NCBI GenBank assembly: GCA_964460035.1
Contig: CAYWPG010000005.1
Coordinates: 1 to 64,000, forward strand
From: CAYWPG01 sp964460035
Lineage (GTDB): Bacteria; Pseudomonadota; Gammaproteobacteria; Nitrococcales; AK92
Direction of reading: 5' to 3'
Length of the DNA stretch: 64,000 nt
Shown here piece by piece: positions 36,129 to 44,181 of this stretch (positions are counted from its first letter, which is position 1; each line of letters opens with the position of its first letter). Both the position numbers and the translations under genes were made by a program. The notes under the pieces are model-generated. The model did no database searches. It saw nothing but the letters and a program-made list of their open reading frames with translations, and was not told where the DNA came from.

Positions 36129-36584
36129 ATGACGCCGACGCGACTTCTCCTTATGGTCTTCTTGCTGAACGCGCTTACGGTCGCCGGGGGCGTGGGTGCG
36201 CTCTATGTCATGCTCAAGCCCCACCTGTCCGTGGAAACACAGCAGGCGGCCGTCAGTTCGTCGGAGCCGGCGGAGTACGACTTTTTCCCCGTTGAGCGCG
36301 TCATCGTTAGCCTGCGGGGCGAACACCGAGAGCATTACTTCGTACTCGATCTGATGCTGTTGAGCGAAGCCTCGGACGAGCCGCGCGACTTCAGTCGGAT
36401 CGAGCCGATCGTGCGCAACTCCGCCATCGCGTATCTCTCCTCCTACCAGTACGACCAACTGCGGGCGCTGTCGCTTAACGAGCTGCAGGAGCGTCTGCAG
36501 AATGCGCTGCTGGAGGATCTGGCGCGCAAGCGTGTAGAACCGGTTTTCGACCAGGTACTTATCAGCAAGATGCTCGTTCAGTAA
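36129..36584 (+). CDS. fliL: FliL-family stator-associated protein (LafF)
   Basis: A 151-residue protein with one N-terminal transmembrane helix (about 5-27) and a periplasmic domain. The sequence EYDFFPVERVIVSLRGEHREHYFVLDLML and the helical end fit FliL. FliL rings surround and stabilise stators. Here it stands before fliA-motA-motB, as lafF does before lafSTU. Confidence 0.85.
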   Translation: MTPTRLLLMVFLLNALTVAGGVGALYVMLKPHLSVETQQAAVSSSEPAEYDFFPVERVIVSLRGEHREHYFVLDLMLLSEASDEPRDFSRIEPIVRNSAIAYLSSYQYDQLRALSLNELQERLQNALLEDLARKRVEPVFDQVLISKMLVQ

Positions 36585-36594
36585 GAGCTGCGAC

Positions 36595-37323
36595 ATGACC
36601 TCCCACGCTTCCCTGTATGAAGGTCCGGCCGTGCGCGAGCCAGCCGGGATGCTCCCCGCGGAGGAGCAGCGCTGGATGATGCAGTATCTGCCGCTGGTCA
36701 AGCGGATCGTCAACCAGCTCTCGTTGCAGGCGAACCACGTCCTGGATCGCGAGGACATGGAGCAGATCGGTCTGATGGGGTTGCTCGAGTGCCTGCGTCG
36801 TTATGGGGAGCCGGACGAGCACTTTGGCAGCTTCGCGGCGCTGCGGATCCGAGGGGCGATTCTCGATGAGCTGCGTCGCCAGGACTGGCGCCCGCGCCAA
36901 GTCCGGCAGCAAGTACATAAAGTGCGGGATACCATCCGTGCGCTCAGCGCCGAGCTTGGACGCATACCTACCGACAAAGAGGTGCAGCAAGCCGCTGGGC
37001 TGTCCGAGAAAGAGTACCAGGAGTTTCAACTGGCCGAGTACTCGGAAGCCATCGAGAGTTTGGACAAACTGCTGCAGAGCGGTCAGGAGGCGTTCGCCGA
37101 TCCCGCTGAGATGCTTGAGGATCGGGTGGTTCGAGAGCGTTTGCTGGAGCAGGCGCTCGCCGAGCTCGATGAGCGAGAGCGGCTGGTGCTGGTGCTGTAT
37201 TACCAGCATGAGCTTAGCTTGAAGGAGATCGCCTTGGTGCTGGAAGTGACCGACGCTAGGGTGTGCCAGCTCAGCAAACAAGCGCTGCGCAAAGCCAGTC
37301 GTTACTTGAGCGAGAGGTCATAG
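36595..37323 (+). CDS. fliA: Flagellar sigma-28 factor FliA (LafS)
   Basis: A 242-residue sigma factor with region 2 (YLPLVKRIVNQLS ... GLMGLLECLRRY), region 3 and region 4 helix-turn-helix (SLKEIALVLEVTDARVCQLSKQAL). It directs RNA polymerase to late genes such as flagellin and is held by the FlgM encoded at 31905. It lies between fliL and motA, where lafS lies in lateral systems. Confidence 0.95.
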   Translation: MTSHASLYEGPAVREPAGMLPAEEQRWMMQYLPLVKRIVNQLSLQANHVLDREDMEQIGLMGLLECLRRYGEPDEHFGSFAALRIRGAILDELRRQDWRPRQVRQQVHKVRDTIRALSAELGRIPTDKEVQQAAGLSEKEYQEFQLAEYSEAIESLDKLLQSGQEAFADPAEMLEDRVVRERLLEQALAELDERERLVLVLYYQHELSLKEIALVLEVTDARVCQLSKQALRKASRYLSERS

Positions 37324-37332
37324 TCGGCGGTT

Positions 37333-38205
37333 ATGCAGAAGTTATTCGGTGCATTGTTCATTTTTGTTACGGTGCTGGGCGGCTTCGCGCTGGCTGGCGG
37401 CGATGTGGCCTTCCTTTGGCAGCCGGCAGAAATGCTGATTGTGCTCGGTGCGGCGTTCGGGGCCGTAGTCGTAGGCAATCCCCGTGAAGTCCTGGTGGAG
37501 ATGGTCTCCCAGATCATGCGCGTTTTCGTCCGCAAGCGGCATGGGGAGGAGTTCCAGCGTCAACTGCTGATGCTGATGTACGAGCTGCTGGAGATGGTGG
37601 AGATCGGAGGATTGAAAGCGCTGGATGCGCACATCGAGGAACCGCATGAGAGCGAGCTGTTCGCGCGCTACCCTCTGATCCTGGCCGAGAGCACGCTTAT
37701 GGCGTTCATCGCCGATAACTTCCGCCTCATGGCGATGGGCAAGATCAACGCTCACGAGCTGGAAGGCTTCCTAGAGCAGGAGCTGGGCGCCATGGAGCAC
37801 ACGCTGCTCCAGCCTTCGCGCTCGCTGAATAAGATCGGCGAAGCGATGCCGGGATTCGGAATTCTTGCCGCGATCATGGGCATCATCATCACTATGGGTA
37901 ACATCGGCGGCACGATGGCGGAGATCGGCAACGGCGTCGCGGCGGCCCTGGTAGGGACTTTCCTGGGAATATTCATGTGTTACTGCGTCATGGATCCGCT
38001 CAGCAACGCCATGGCGCAGCGTGTGAAGACCGAACTGTCCGCGCTTGAGTGCGTACGCACCACGCTGGTCGCGCATCTGGCGGGCAAGCCAACGCTGCTT
38101 GCGGTCGACGCTGGCCGCAAACTCATCGAGCAGGATGTTAAACCGGCCTTCCGTCAGCTCGAAACCTGGGTCGAGGAGTACGAGCAGAGTCGGGAGGTAT
38201 TATGA
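37333..38205 (+). CDS. motA: Flagellar stator protein MotA (LafT)
   Basis: A 290-residue stator subunit with four transmembrane helices, the large cytoplasmic loop between helices 2 and 3, and MPGFGILAAIMGIIITMG carrying the conserved prolines. Length and sequence are of the proton-type MotA rather than the shorter PomA. It overlaps motB by ATGA. Confidence 0.94.
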   Translation: MQKLFGALFIFVTVLGGFALAGGDVAFLWQPAEMLIVLGAAFGAVVVGNPREVLVEMVSQIMRVFVRKRHGEEFQRQLLMLMYELLEMVEIGGLKALDAHIEEPHESELFARYPLILAESTLMAFIADNFRLMAMGKINAHELEGFLEQELGAMEHTLLQPSRSLNKIGEAMPGFGILAAIMGIIITMGNIGGTMAEIGNGVAAALVGTFLGIFMCYCVMDPLSNAMAQRVKTELSALECVRTTLVAHLAGKPTLLAVDAGRKLIEQDVKPAFRQLETWVEEYEQSREVL

Positions 38206-39107
38206 GAAGGCGCGCGCGCGGTGATGCGGAGATCACCATCGTCAAGCGGCGCCAGAAGCGAAACGGCGTAGACGAGACGGAAAGCGGCGCATGGAAAGTG
38301 GCCTTTGCCGACTTTACCCTGGCGATGATGGCGCTGTTCATGGTGCTGTGGATTGTGCAGCCCAAGGGTGAAGGCGGTATTCCGCAACCAGAATCCATAG
38401 CGCTTACGCAGCTCGATGCGGTGTTCGATGGCGGCGATGGAATTTTCGATGGTGCCCGCCGTATTCCGCTGGAGTTCGAACCGATTACCCTAGTGGTACC
38501 GCCCGAAGCGTACGTGCACCTGTTCGACAGGCGCCGTTACGACTCGGCAGAGGAGCTGCAGCAGCTGGCGGAACTGCTGCGCAAGGTAGCGCTGGAATTG
38601 AACGCGATGGCCAACCTGGAGATTGAGGTCGTTCCGCAGGGCCTGCGAATCCTGATCAAGGACGATGAGCAGCGATTCATGTTCCCTCGCGGTAGCGCCG
38701 TGCTCGATCCGCACTTTCGCGATCTGCTGCGTAAGTTGGCCGGCGTGCTGGCCAAGGTGGAGAACAAGCTGATAGTTAGCGGCCACACGGACGCGACGCC
38801 CTACCGCGACGGTAGTGGCTACGATAACTGGAATCTCTCCGGCGACCGCGCGCTGCGGGCTCGCAGCGTGCTGGTCGAAGCGGGGTTGCCTAGCAGCTCC
38901 ATACTCCAAGTCGCCGCCCAGGCCGACGTTATGCCCGTGCTGCCGCAGGAGCCGGAGCATGGCGCGAATCGGCGCGTAGAGTTGCTCTTGCTGACCGAGC
39001 GGGCGGAGCAGTTGTACCGGCAGCTGTTCGGCGAGAGCTATACGCAGGTGCACTACTCCGAGGCCGCCACCGAATACCGTGGCGTACAAGCTCCCAAGCA
39101 GCGCTAG
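38202..39107 (+). CDS. motB: Flagellar stator protein MotB (LafU)
   Basis: A 301-residue protein. A basic N-terminus is followed by one helix with the proton-carrying aspartate (Asp37 in KVAFADF), a plug region and an OmpA-like peptidoglycan-binding domain (about 170-275; SGHTDATPY, NLSGDRALRAR). It is last in the fliDSTKL-fliA-motAB string. No T-run terminator follows before the convergent regulator gene. Confidence 0.95.
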   Translation: MRRRARGDAEITIVKRRQKRNGVDETESGAWKVAFADFTLAMMALFMVLWIVQPKGEGGIPQPESIALTQLDAVFDGGDGIFDGARRIPLEFEPITLVVPPEAYVHLFDRRRYDSAEELQQLAELLRKVALELNAMANLEIEVVPQGLRILIKDDEQRFMFPRGSAVLDPHFRDLLRKLAGVLAKVENKLIVSGHTDATPYRDGSGYDNWNLSGDRALRARSVLVEAGLPSSSILQVAAQADVMPVLPQEPEHGANRRVELLLLTERAEQLYRQLFGESYTQVHYSEAATEYRGVQAPKQR

Positions 39108-39274
39108 GGTTGTAGAGCGGGTAGTGCTCTTGAGGAGGAGGCTTTCGCTGCGCACTGGGGCGCCGCTCCCACGCGCGGTGGGTGCCGGCGTCCCATGGAC
39201 CGAGCGTCATTCCGCGAGCAGCCCCTTCTTGCACTCCAGTTCATGCCAGCCCTGGTTTGGGGCCTGATCGCGTG

Positions 39275-39964
39275 CTATTCGATGCTTGCCAGCGATGGCG
39301 CGGTACGATGTTCGCGCACGCGCTCCTCCGCCCCTTGAGGGCTTTTGCGCAAGTACAGAATGAACATCTTGCCATCCTTGAGCTCGGTAGTGAGTACCGT
39401 GGCATGGGAGTTATGTAACCCCAAGTTGGCGGTAAGAAACAGCCCTGCAAGCAGGATCGCCATGGTGGTCAGCATCGACAAGCGCCATGTCCGCCAGGAA
39501 CGGCCCCGCTTCCCGCCTCGTGTCAGGCTCCCGAGCGCCGGGGCCGCCGACAGGGGCGCCTCGGCCTGGTCGGCCGGCGTTGCTGCCAGCACGAATTTAG
39601 GATTGAACATGTAGCCTCGGCGCGGGAGCGTCTGAATGATCTCGCGCTGCTTTTCGTCGCCCAGCACTTGCCTTAGGGTGTAGATCTGCTGGTTCAGACT
39701 GCCTTGACTGACCACCCGTCCAGTCCAGGCATGAGCCAGCAGCTCGTCACGGTACACCAGCTCGCCGGGAGTTTGGAGCAAGCGCTCCAACAGCCGGCTG
39801 CCCGAGTACCCGAGATCGACCTTCTCCTCTGCCCCCCCCTCGCGTATGCAGAGTTGATACATAGCCGGATAAAAATAGGCTTGCCGATCAGGATTTCCCG
39901 TCTGCAGGATGTAGCAATCGACGGGCGCCCCAGGTTCTAGGAGGGGTTTATCGTTGTTGCTCAT
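39275..39964 (-). CDS. ToxR/CadC-like membrane-bound regulator (LafZ-like position)
   Basis: A 229-residue one-component regulator. An N-terminal winged helix (about 45-122; LLQTPGELVYRDELL ... SQGSLNQQIYTLRQVLGD ... IQTLPRRGYMF) is joined by an Ala/Pro linker to one transmembrane helix (about 161-183) and a short periplasmic tail of about 45 residues. It can thus bind DNA while sensing at the membrane. It sits between motB and the flagellin gene. Enteric Flag-2 loci carry a transmembrane regulator, LafZ, just before the flagellin gene, so this is probably its counterpart; that link is from memory. ATG 39964 follows AGAGGT. Confidence 0.82.
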   Translation of the reverse strand: MSNNDKPLLEPGAPVDCYILQTGNPDRQAYFYPAMYQLCIREGGAEEKVDLGYSGSRLLERLLQTPGELVYRDELLAHAWTGRVVSQGSLNQQIYTLRQVLGDEKQREIIQTLPRRGYMFNPKFVLAATPADQAEAPLSAAPALGSLTRGGKRGRSWRTWRLSMLTTMAILLAGLFLTANLGLHNSHATVLTTELKDGKMFILYLRKSPQGAEERVREHRTAPSLASIE

Positions 39965-40489
39965 TCGCCAACCTCTGAACCATTTCGGTTGAGCGTGGCG
40001 CTGATGATTCCCTGGCAAACGAGGCGGGCTCGCCGCCGATGGTTTGCGTGAAAGTGCGGTGCCAGAGCCAGGAAAATGGCTCGAAAGGACCGTACGTGGA
40101 GTCCTTTCCGACGGCAGTCGCCGCCGCCAGCGCCAGCCCGCTCGCAACATCGGCTTGTGAACCGATCTTCTTTCACCGCAGACGAACCAACTCCCCCCCC
40201 CGGGAGAACTGGCGGGCCGCTGCTGTCCTAGCACCGGTAAGCGGGCCCTCTCCTGGGCGCCAAGTTACCGGCGATGCGCGGTGAAGCGTTACCTAAGCAT
40301 ATGAAGAATCGATCACGCTTGGTAGGGGCCAATGTGTGAACCCGTTCTTGCTTTGCACATCTCGTGCACGCGGTCAGCGAAAATCTACGGAGTATCGCGT
40401 TGCCACAGGCGGCATGTGGAAAGCTTCCCGGCCGGCGGGCCGGGAAGCGGAGAGTGCGCAGGTCACGGGAGGACCTGCCGGTGGGCGGC
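39965..40489. other. Region between the ToxR-like and flagellin genes
   Basis: About 525 bp with no convincing gene, though the regulator frame stays open upstream of its start. It contains the flagellin terminator at 40423-40448, a run of nine C residues at 40193-40201 and a small repeat ATCGG ... CCGAT (40149-40166). The promoter of the regulator must lie here but I cannot point to it. Confidence 0.55.
40423..40448 (-). terminator. Intrinsic terminator of the flagellin gene
   Basis: GCTTCCCGGCC and GGCCGGGAAGC form an 11-base perfect stem with a four-base loop, 42 bp after the flagellin stop. On the minus strand a short TTTCC follows. Such a strong hairpin is expected behind a highly expressed single-gene transcript. 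Confidence 0.75.
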
Positions 40490-41323
40490 TTAGCCGAGCA
40501 GGGACATGACCACGCTGGGCATCTGCGAGGTCTGCTTGAGCATGGAGATGCCCGACTGGAGCAGCATGGACTGCTTGGCCAGGTTGGCGCTCTCGGCCGC
40601 GAAGTCCGCGTCCATGATCCGCCCGTGTGCGCTGACGGTGTTGTCGCGCATGTTCGAGAGGTTGTTGATGGTGTGGTTCAGACGGTTGATGTATGCACCG
40701 AATGCGCCGCGCGCAGCCGTAATCGCATCGAGCATCGTGTCCAAGGTATCGAGCTCGGTGGTGGCGTTGGTGTCCGAGGTGATGTCTTGGATGTTGCTGT
40801 GCGCCGTGCTCAGAGAGGTAACGGCGGACGACACATCGACGCCCAGCGTCTGGCCGCTGGCGGTGCCGATCTGCAGCGCCACCGAGCCGGCATCGAAGGT
40901 GCCGTCGAACAGGTTCTTGTCGGAGCCGTAGTAGGTGTTCTCCAGAATGTTTTGAAGCTCGCTCTTCAGCTGCTGGTACTCGGCATCCAGCGCGGTGCGC
41001 TCACTGGTGTCGTTGGTGCCGTTGGCGGACTGCAGGGCCAGCTCGCGCATGCGCACGACGATGTTGGTCATCTCGTCCAGCGCACCTTCGGCCGTTTGCA
41101 GCATGGAGATGCCGTCCTGCGCGTTGCGCATGGCCACCATCAGACCGCGGCTTTGCGCGTTCAGGCGCGCGGCGATCTGCAGGCCGGCGGCGTCGTCGGC
41201 GGCCGAGTTGATGCGAAAGCCCGTGCCCAGGCGCTGCTGCACGGTGGTGAGCGCGTTGTTGGTCTTGTTCAGGCTGGTTTGGGTCACCAGCGCCGAGTAG
41301 TTGGTATGAATCGAGAGTGCCAT
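40490..41323 (-). CDS. lafA: Lateral flagellin (LafA type)
   Basis: A 277-residue flagellin. It has the conserved N-terminal D0/D1 helices (IHTNYSALVTQTSLNKTNNALTTVQQRLGTGFRINSAADDAAGLQIA) and C-terminal D1/D0 (AESANLAKQSMLLQSGISMLKQ). The variable middle is short, about 100 residues, as in lateral flagellins. It is the only flagellin gene in the window, transcribed alone against motB, with AAGGAT before the ATG and a strong terminator behind. No good sigma-28 or sigma-54 promoter could be fixed in the 280 bp upstream. Confidence 0.94.
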   Translation of the reverse strand: MALSIHTNYSALVTQTSLNKTNNALTTVQQRLGTGFRINSAADDAAGLQIAARLNAQSRGLMVAMRNAQDGISMLQTAEGALDEMTNIVVRMRELALQSANGTNDTSERTALDAEYQQLKSELQNILENTYYGSDKNLFDGTFDAGSVALQIGTASGQTLGVDVSSAVTSLSTAHSNIQDITSDTNATTELDTLDTMLDAITAARGAFGAYINRLNHTINNLSNMRDNTVSAHGRIMDADFAAESANLAKQSMLLQSGISMLKQTSQMPSVVMSLLG

Positions 41324-41604
41324 TGGAATAATCCTTCTTCTCGTGCGTTGACAACGTTGCTGGCGTTTCTTCGCCGGCCAAAGGGGTAAGGCGACCAGGG
41401 TGCAGTGGGAGTTAAACGATGCATGAATTTTTTTCCTGCCCCGGGGGAGATTCGCGGCGAGGGTGCAGCACCTGCGGGGTCCGCTCCCCCAAGAACGTAG
41501 TCCCTGTGGGCTTCTCTTAATTACAGGAAACCGGCGAGCCAGCGGCTATGGGGGGCGCGCGGGTGTGCGCCCTCCTGCTGCGGTAGGTCCGTTCCGTTAG
41601 CTCT

Positions 41605-42396
41605 CTAGTATGTACTGGTGACGACACCGCGTTCGATGACCTTGGCGTGTATCGTTTTGTCGCTACTTAGATTTCTAACGCGTATGACATCGCCCGGTTG
41701 GCCGTCGGCAAGCGCCTCGCCCTTGGTGGAGGCCTCGATACCCTCCGCCACCGCGACGATCTTCACTACATCGCCGCGGCGCACGGCGGCCGCTCCTTCG
41801 ACCAGCACAGGCGTGAGCACCTGGTTCGGGCGCAGCCTTCGAGCCGCCACCATTCCCACTACCTCTTCCGTTCGATGAAAGCCGCCACGGCGCAGCGCTG
41901 CCACAGCGACCCGCTCAAGCTTCAGGTCATTGGCTTCGATCACCTGTCCACGCTCTATTACGGCCTGCGTGTGAACGGCGGGTACAAAAACGCCAACCTG
42001 TGCGTTGACCACGACGGGCCAGCCGTCGGTACCTGGGCACGCAGCCTCGAAGCGCTGCCGCTCCGCCGCCGGATTCGCGGCGCCTATAGGCCGAATCCGC
42101 ACGCGTACGGCACAGGCCGCCAGGGTGCCGGTGGCGCGCGGCAATCGGATGTCGTGGGAGAACTCGAAATCGCCCCACCCTTGCGCTTCCGCTTCCTTGC
42201 GAAGCTCCTGGGAAAGATGGGTTTCTATCGCCTGGCGGATCTGCTCCAGCGCGCGAGATTCCGCCAACGAGAGCGTGGGCGCTAGCAGCGCCACACAGAA
42301 CAGCAGAGCGGAAGCTTTGTTTCCGCTTTTGCCCCGGCGTCCGCCGCGAAAGGGAAACAAACTGCCGCGTGCGGGCTGAGGTGATGTTGCAATCAT
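41605..42396 (-). CDS. flgA: Flagellar P-ring assembly chaperone FlgA
   Basis: A 263-residue exported protein. A long, basic N-terminus and hydrophobic segment (SALLFCVALLAPTLSLAE) form the signal peptide. The C-terminal SAF domain is clear (VIERGQVIEANDLKLERV, RLRPNQVLTPVLVEG, GDVVKIVAVAEG ... GDVIRVRNLSSDKTI). It helps FlgI polymerise in the periplasm. It is divergent from flgB. ATG 42396 gives a 45-residue signal region; a later start is possible but none has a better ribosome site. Confidence 0.88.
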   Translation of the reverse strand: MIATSPQPARGSLFPFRGGRRGKSGNKASALLFCVALLAPTLSLAESRALEQIRQAIETHLSQELRKEAEAQGWGDFEFSHDIRLPRATGTLAACAVRVRIRPIGAANPAAERQRFEAACPGTDGWPVVVNAQVGVFVPAVHTQAVIERGQVIEANDLKLERVAVAALRRGGFHRTEEVVGMVAARRLRPNQVLTPVLVEGAAAVRRGDVVKIVAVAEGIEASTKGEALADGQPGDVIRVRNLSSDKTIHAKVIERGVVTSTY

Positions 42397-42462
42397 GGCT
42401 AATTCCACGGTCACAGCGCCACATTCCGTGGCTCGGCATGGTTTGTGCAACGTCCAGTGTAA

Positions 42463-42476
42463 GGCCCTCGCGTGCC
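42463..42476 (-). promoter_or_regulatory. Conserved GGCACG box before flgA
   Basis: On the minus strand GGCACGCGAGGGCC is present 67 bp before flgA. A copy with one change lies in the opposite direction before flgB. It contains the sigma-54 -24 core GGCAC, but its downstream GC is one base too close for a standard promoter. Confidence 0.35.
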
Positions 42477-42561
42477 GCTGCAAGCTGCCCGAAGGTCACG
42501 AAGCACGTCTTCGTACCTGCTAGCGGGCGCTGCACGCGAAGGGGGGCCGCGAGCTGAGCAG

Positions 42562-42575
42562 GGCACGTGAGGGCC
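42562..42575 (+). promoter_or_regulatory. Conserved GGCACG box before flgB
   Basis: GGCACGTGAGGGCC lies 36 bp before the flgB ATG and matches the box before flgA except for one base. It could be a variant sigma-54 promoter with a nine-base GG-GC gap or a regulator site. The divergent duplication is the main support. Confidence 0.38.
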
Positions 42576-42582
42576 GCTTCAG

Positions 42583-42599
42583 CCTTTTTTGAAAAAAGG
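42583..42599. repeat. Odd palindrome next to the flgB ribosome site
   Basis: CCTTTTTTGAAAAAAGG is a perfect 17-base odd palindrome ending 12 bp before the flgB ATG. It is A/T-rich in a GC-rich region. An RNA hairpin with a one-base loop would be strained, so a DNA-bound regulator is more likely. Confidence 0.5.
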
Positions 42600-42610
42600 G
42601 TGTTGGCGCA

Positions 42611-42973
42611 ATGAGCATAAGAATCGACGACGTTCTGAATGTGCACGTGCGCGCGCTGGAGCTGCGCATGCTGCGCAGCGAGATTCTCGCCGCCAATCTG
42701 GCCAACGAGGATACGCCTGGTTTTCAAGCGCGCGATATCGATTTTGCGGCCGAGATGCGGCGGCTGGAGCTGGCCGATCAGGGGTTGCCGACTCTGGATA
42801 GCGAGCCACAGCTCCGATTCCGCGTCCCCAGTCAGCCGTCGCAGGATGGGAACACCGTGGAGCTGAGCGTTGAGCAAGCGGAGTTTTCGCGCAACGCACT
42901 GGCCTTCCAAACCAGCCTGACGTTCCTGAGCATGCAGTTCCGCGGCCTCAAGCAAGCGATCGAGGGACGATAA
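42611..42973 (+). CDS. flgB: Flagellar proximal rod protein FlgB
   Basis: A 120-residue rod protein with the shared rod-hook motif LAANLANEDTPGFQARDIDF at about 26-45 and a C-terminal helix. It is the first gene of the 10 kb flgB-flgL string and lies 4 bp before flgC. Confidence 0.95.
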   Translation: MSIRIDDVLNVHVRALELRMLRSEILAANLANEDTPGFQARDIDFAAEMRRLELADQGLPTLDSEPQLRFRVPSQPSQDGNTVELSVEQAEFSRNALAFQTSLTFLSMQFRGLKQAIEGR

Positions 42974-42977
42974 GCCC

Positions 42978-43406
42978 ATGTCATTCGATTCTATCTACCG
43001 TATTGCCGGATCGGCGATGAACGCCCAAACGGTGCGTCTGAACACGGTGGCGAGCAACCTTGCGAACGCCGACTCCGCCGCCAGCGACAGCGACTCCGTC
43101 TATCAGGCGCGCAAGCCAGTGTTCGCCGCAATCTATGAGAACGGGGCCTTGACACGCGGCGTAGGGATGGCGAGCGCTAGCGTGCAGGTGCTCGACGTGG
43201 TTCCCTCCGGGCGCGATCCGCAGCGCCGCTACGAACCGGGCAATCCCCTCGCCGACGCTGAAGGCTACGTCTACTACCCGGACGTTAACGTCATCGAGGA
43301 AATGGCCGACATGATGTCGGCATCCCGCAGCTTCGAAACCAATGTCGAAGTTCTCAACCGCGTCAAGAGCATGCAGATGAGTCTGCTCAAGCTGGGAGAA
43401 GTCTGA
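42978..43406 (+). CDS. flgC: Flagellar proximal rod protein FlgC
   Basis: A 142-residue rod protein. The N-terminal MNAQTVRLNTVASNLANADS and C-terminal YPDVNVIEEMADMMSASRSFETNVEVLN segments are typical. It overlaps flgD by one base. Confidence 0.95.
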   Translation: MSFDSIYRIAGSAMNAQTVRLNTVASNLANADSAASDSDSVYQARKPVFAAIYENGALTRGVGMASASVQVLDVVPSGRDPQRRYEPGNPLADAEGYVYYPDVNVIEEMADMMSASRSFETNVEVLNRVKSMQMSLLKLGEV

Positions 43407-44080
43407 TGGTAGCGGTCACTAACGATGGCACCCGTAGCGGCGCCCCCTTCGCTGGAGACGAAGCGCCGCGCGCGGCGGTGAATGTGGGCGACTACGGTCA
43501 GATGGAGAACAACTTCATCACGCTGCTGGTTGCGCAGATTCAGAATCAGGATCCGACGAACCCCGTCGACAGCACGGAGTTCCTCAATCAGTACTCCGCC
43601 ATGTCCCAGGTCAAGAGCATGGAGAACATGGCGATGTTGACCCAGAGCAATCTTGTACTGCTGGACAACCTGCAGACGCTGACCGCGGCTGGGCTGGTCG
43701 GCCAGGACGTAACCGTGGCGGCGGATACGGTGAATCTGGACACCGATGTGGTAAGCGCTCAGGTCAATTTGCAGCATCCTTCGGCGCGTACCGTCCTGCG
43801 GTTGACCTCTGCCGGCGGCGTTACCACGACCGTGGAGCTGGGCGAGCAGCCGGCAGGGCCGCTGCGCTTCGAGCTCGATCCGACCGAGCTGGGATTGGCC
43901 CCTGGGCGGTACAAGATCGAGGTGGAGTGCGACAGTGGCGAGCGCCCCGCAGTCGAGTTGACCGGTCTGGTGCGCACGGTGCGCGTCAGTGCCGAAGGCC
44001 CTGTACTCGACGTGCAGGGAGTCGGCCAAGTGCCGTTCTACCGCATCGTCGAGTTCAGCCGTGCTGGCACCCAAGCTTAG
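43406..44080 (+). CDS. flgD: Flagellar hook assembly scaffold FlgD
   Basis: A 224-residue hook cap protein with the N-terminal region NNFITLLVAQIQNQDPTNPVDSTEFLNQ and C-terminal tudor-like and FnIII-like domains (VELGEQPAGPLRFEL). It is discarded once the hook is complete. Confidence 0.94.
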   Translation: MVAVTNDGTRSGAPFAGDEAPRAAVNVGDYGQMENNFITLLVAQIQNQDPTNPVDSTEFLNQYSAMSQVKSMENMAMLTQSNLVLLDNLQTLTAAGLVGQDVTVAADTVNLDTDVVSAQVNLQHPSARTVLRLTSAGGVTTTVELGEQPAGPLRFELDPTELGLAPGRYKIEVECDSGERPAVELTGLVRTVRVSAEGPVLDVQGVGQVPFYRIVEFSRAGTQA

Positions 44081-44097
44081 CCGTTCGCTGCCGATCA
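44071..44097 (+). promoter_or_regulatory. Weak candidate sigma-28 promoter before flgE
   Basis: CCAAGCTT and GCCGATCA with exactly 11 bases between them; five and seven of eight bases fit the FliA elements. It lies at the end of flgD, about 85 bp before flgE. Chance occurrence is quite possible. Confidence 0.25.
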
Positions 44098-44181
44098 ATA
44101 AGCAATAACACCCTGCTGCAGCCGGCTCGGAGGAGACCCCCAGCGGCCGACCAGCGGAATATCGGGAATGAGGACAAGTAC

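Noticed and set aside
40193..40201. Run of nine C residues
   Set aside because: Could be a phase-variable tract, but it lies in no gene and at no evident promoter; it may simply reflect composition.
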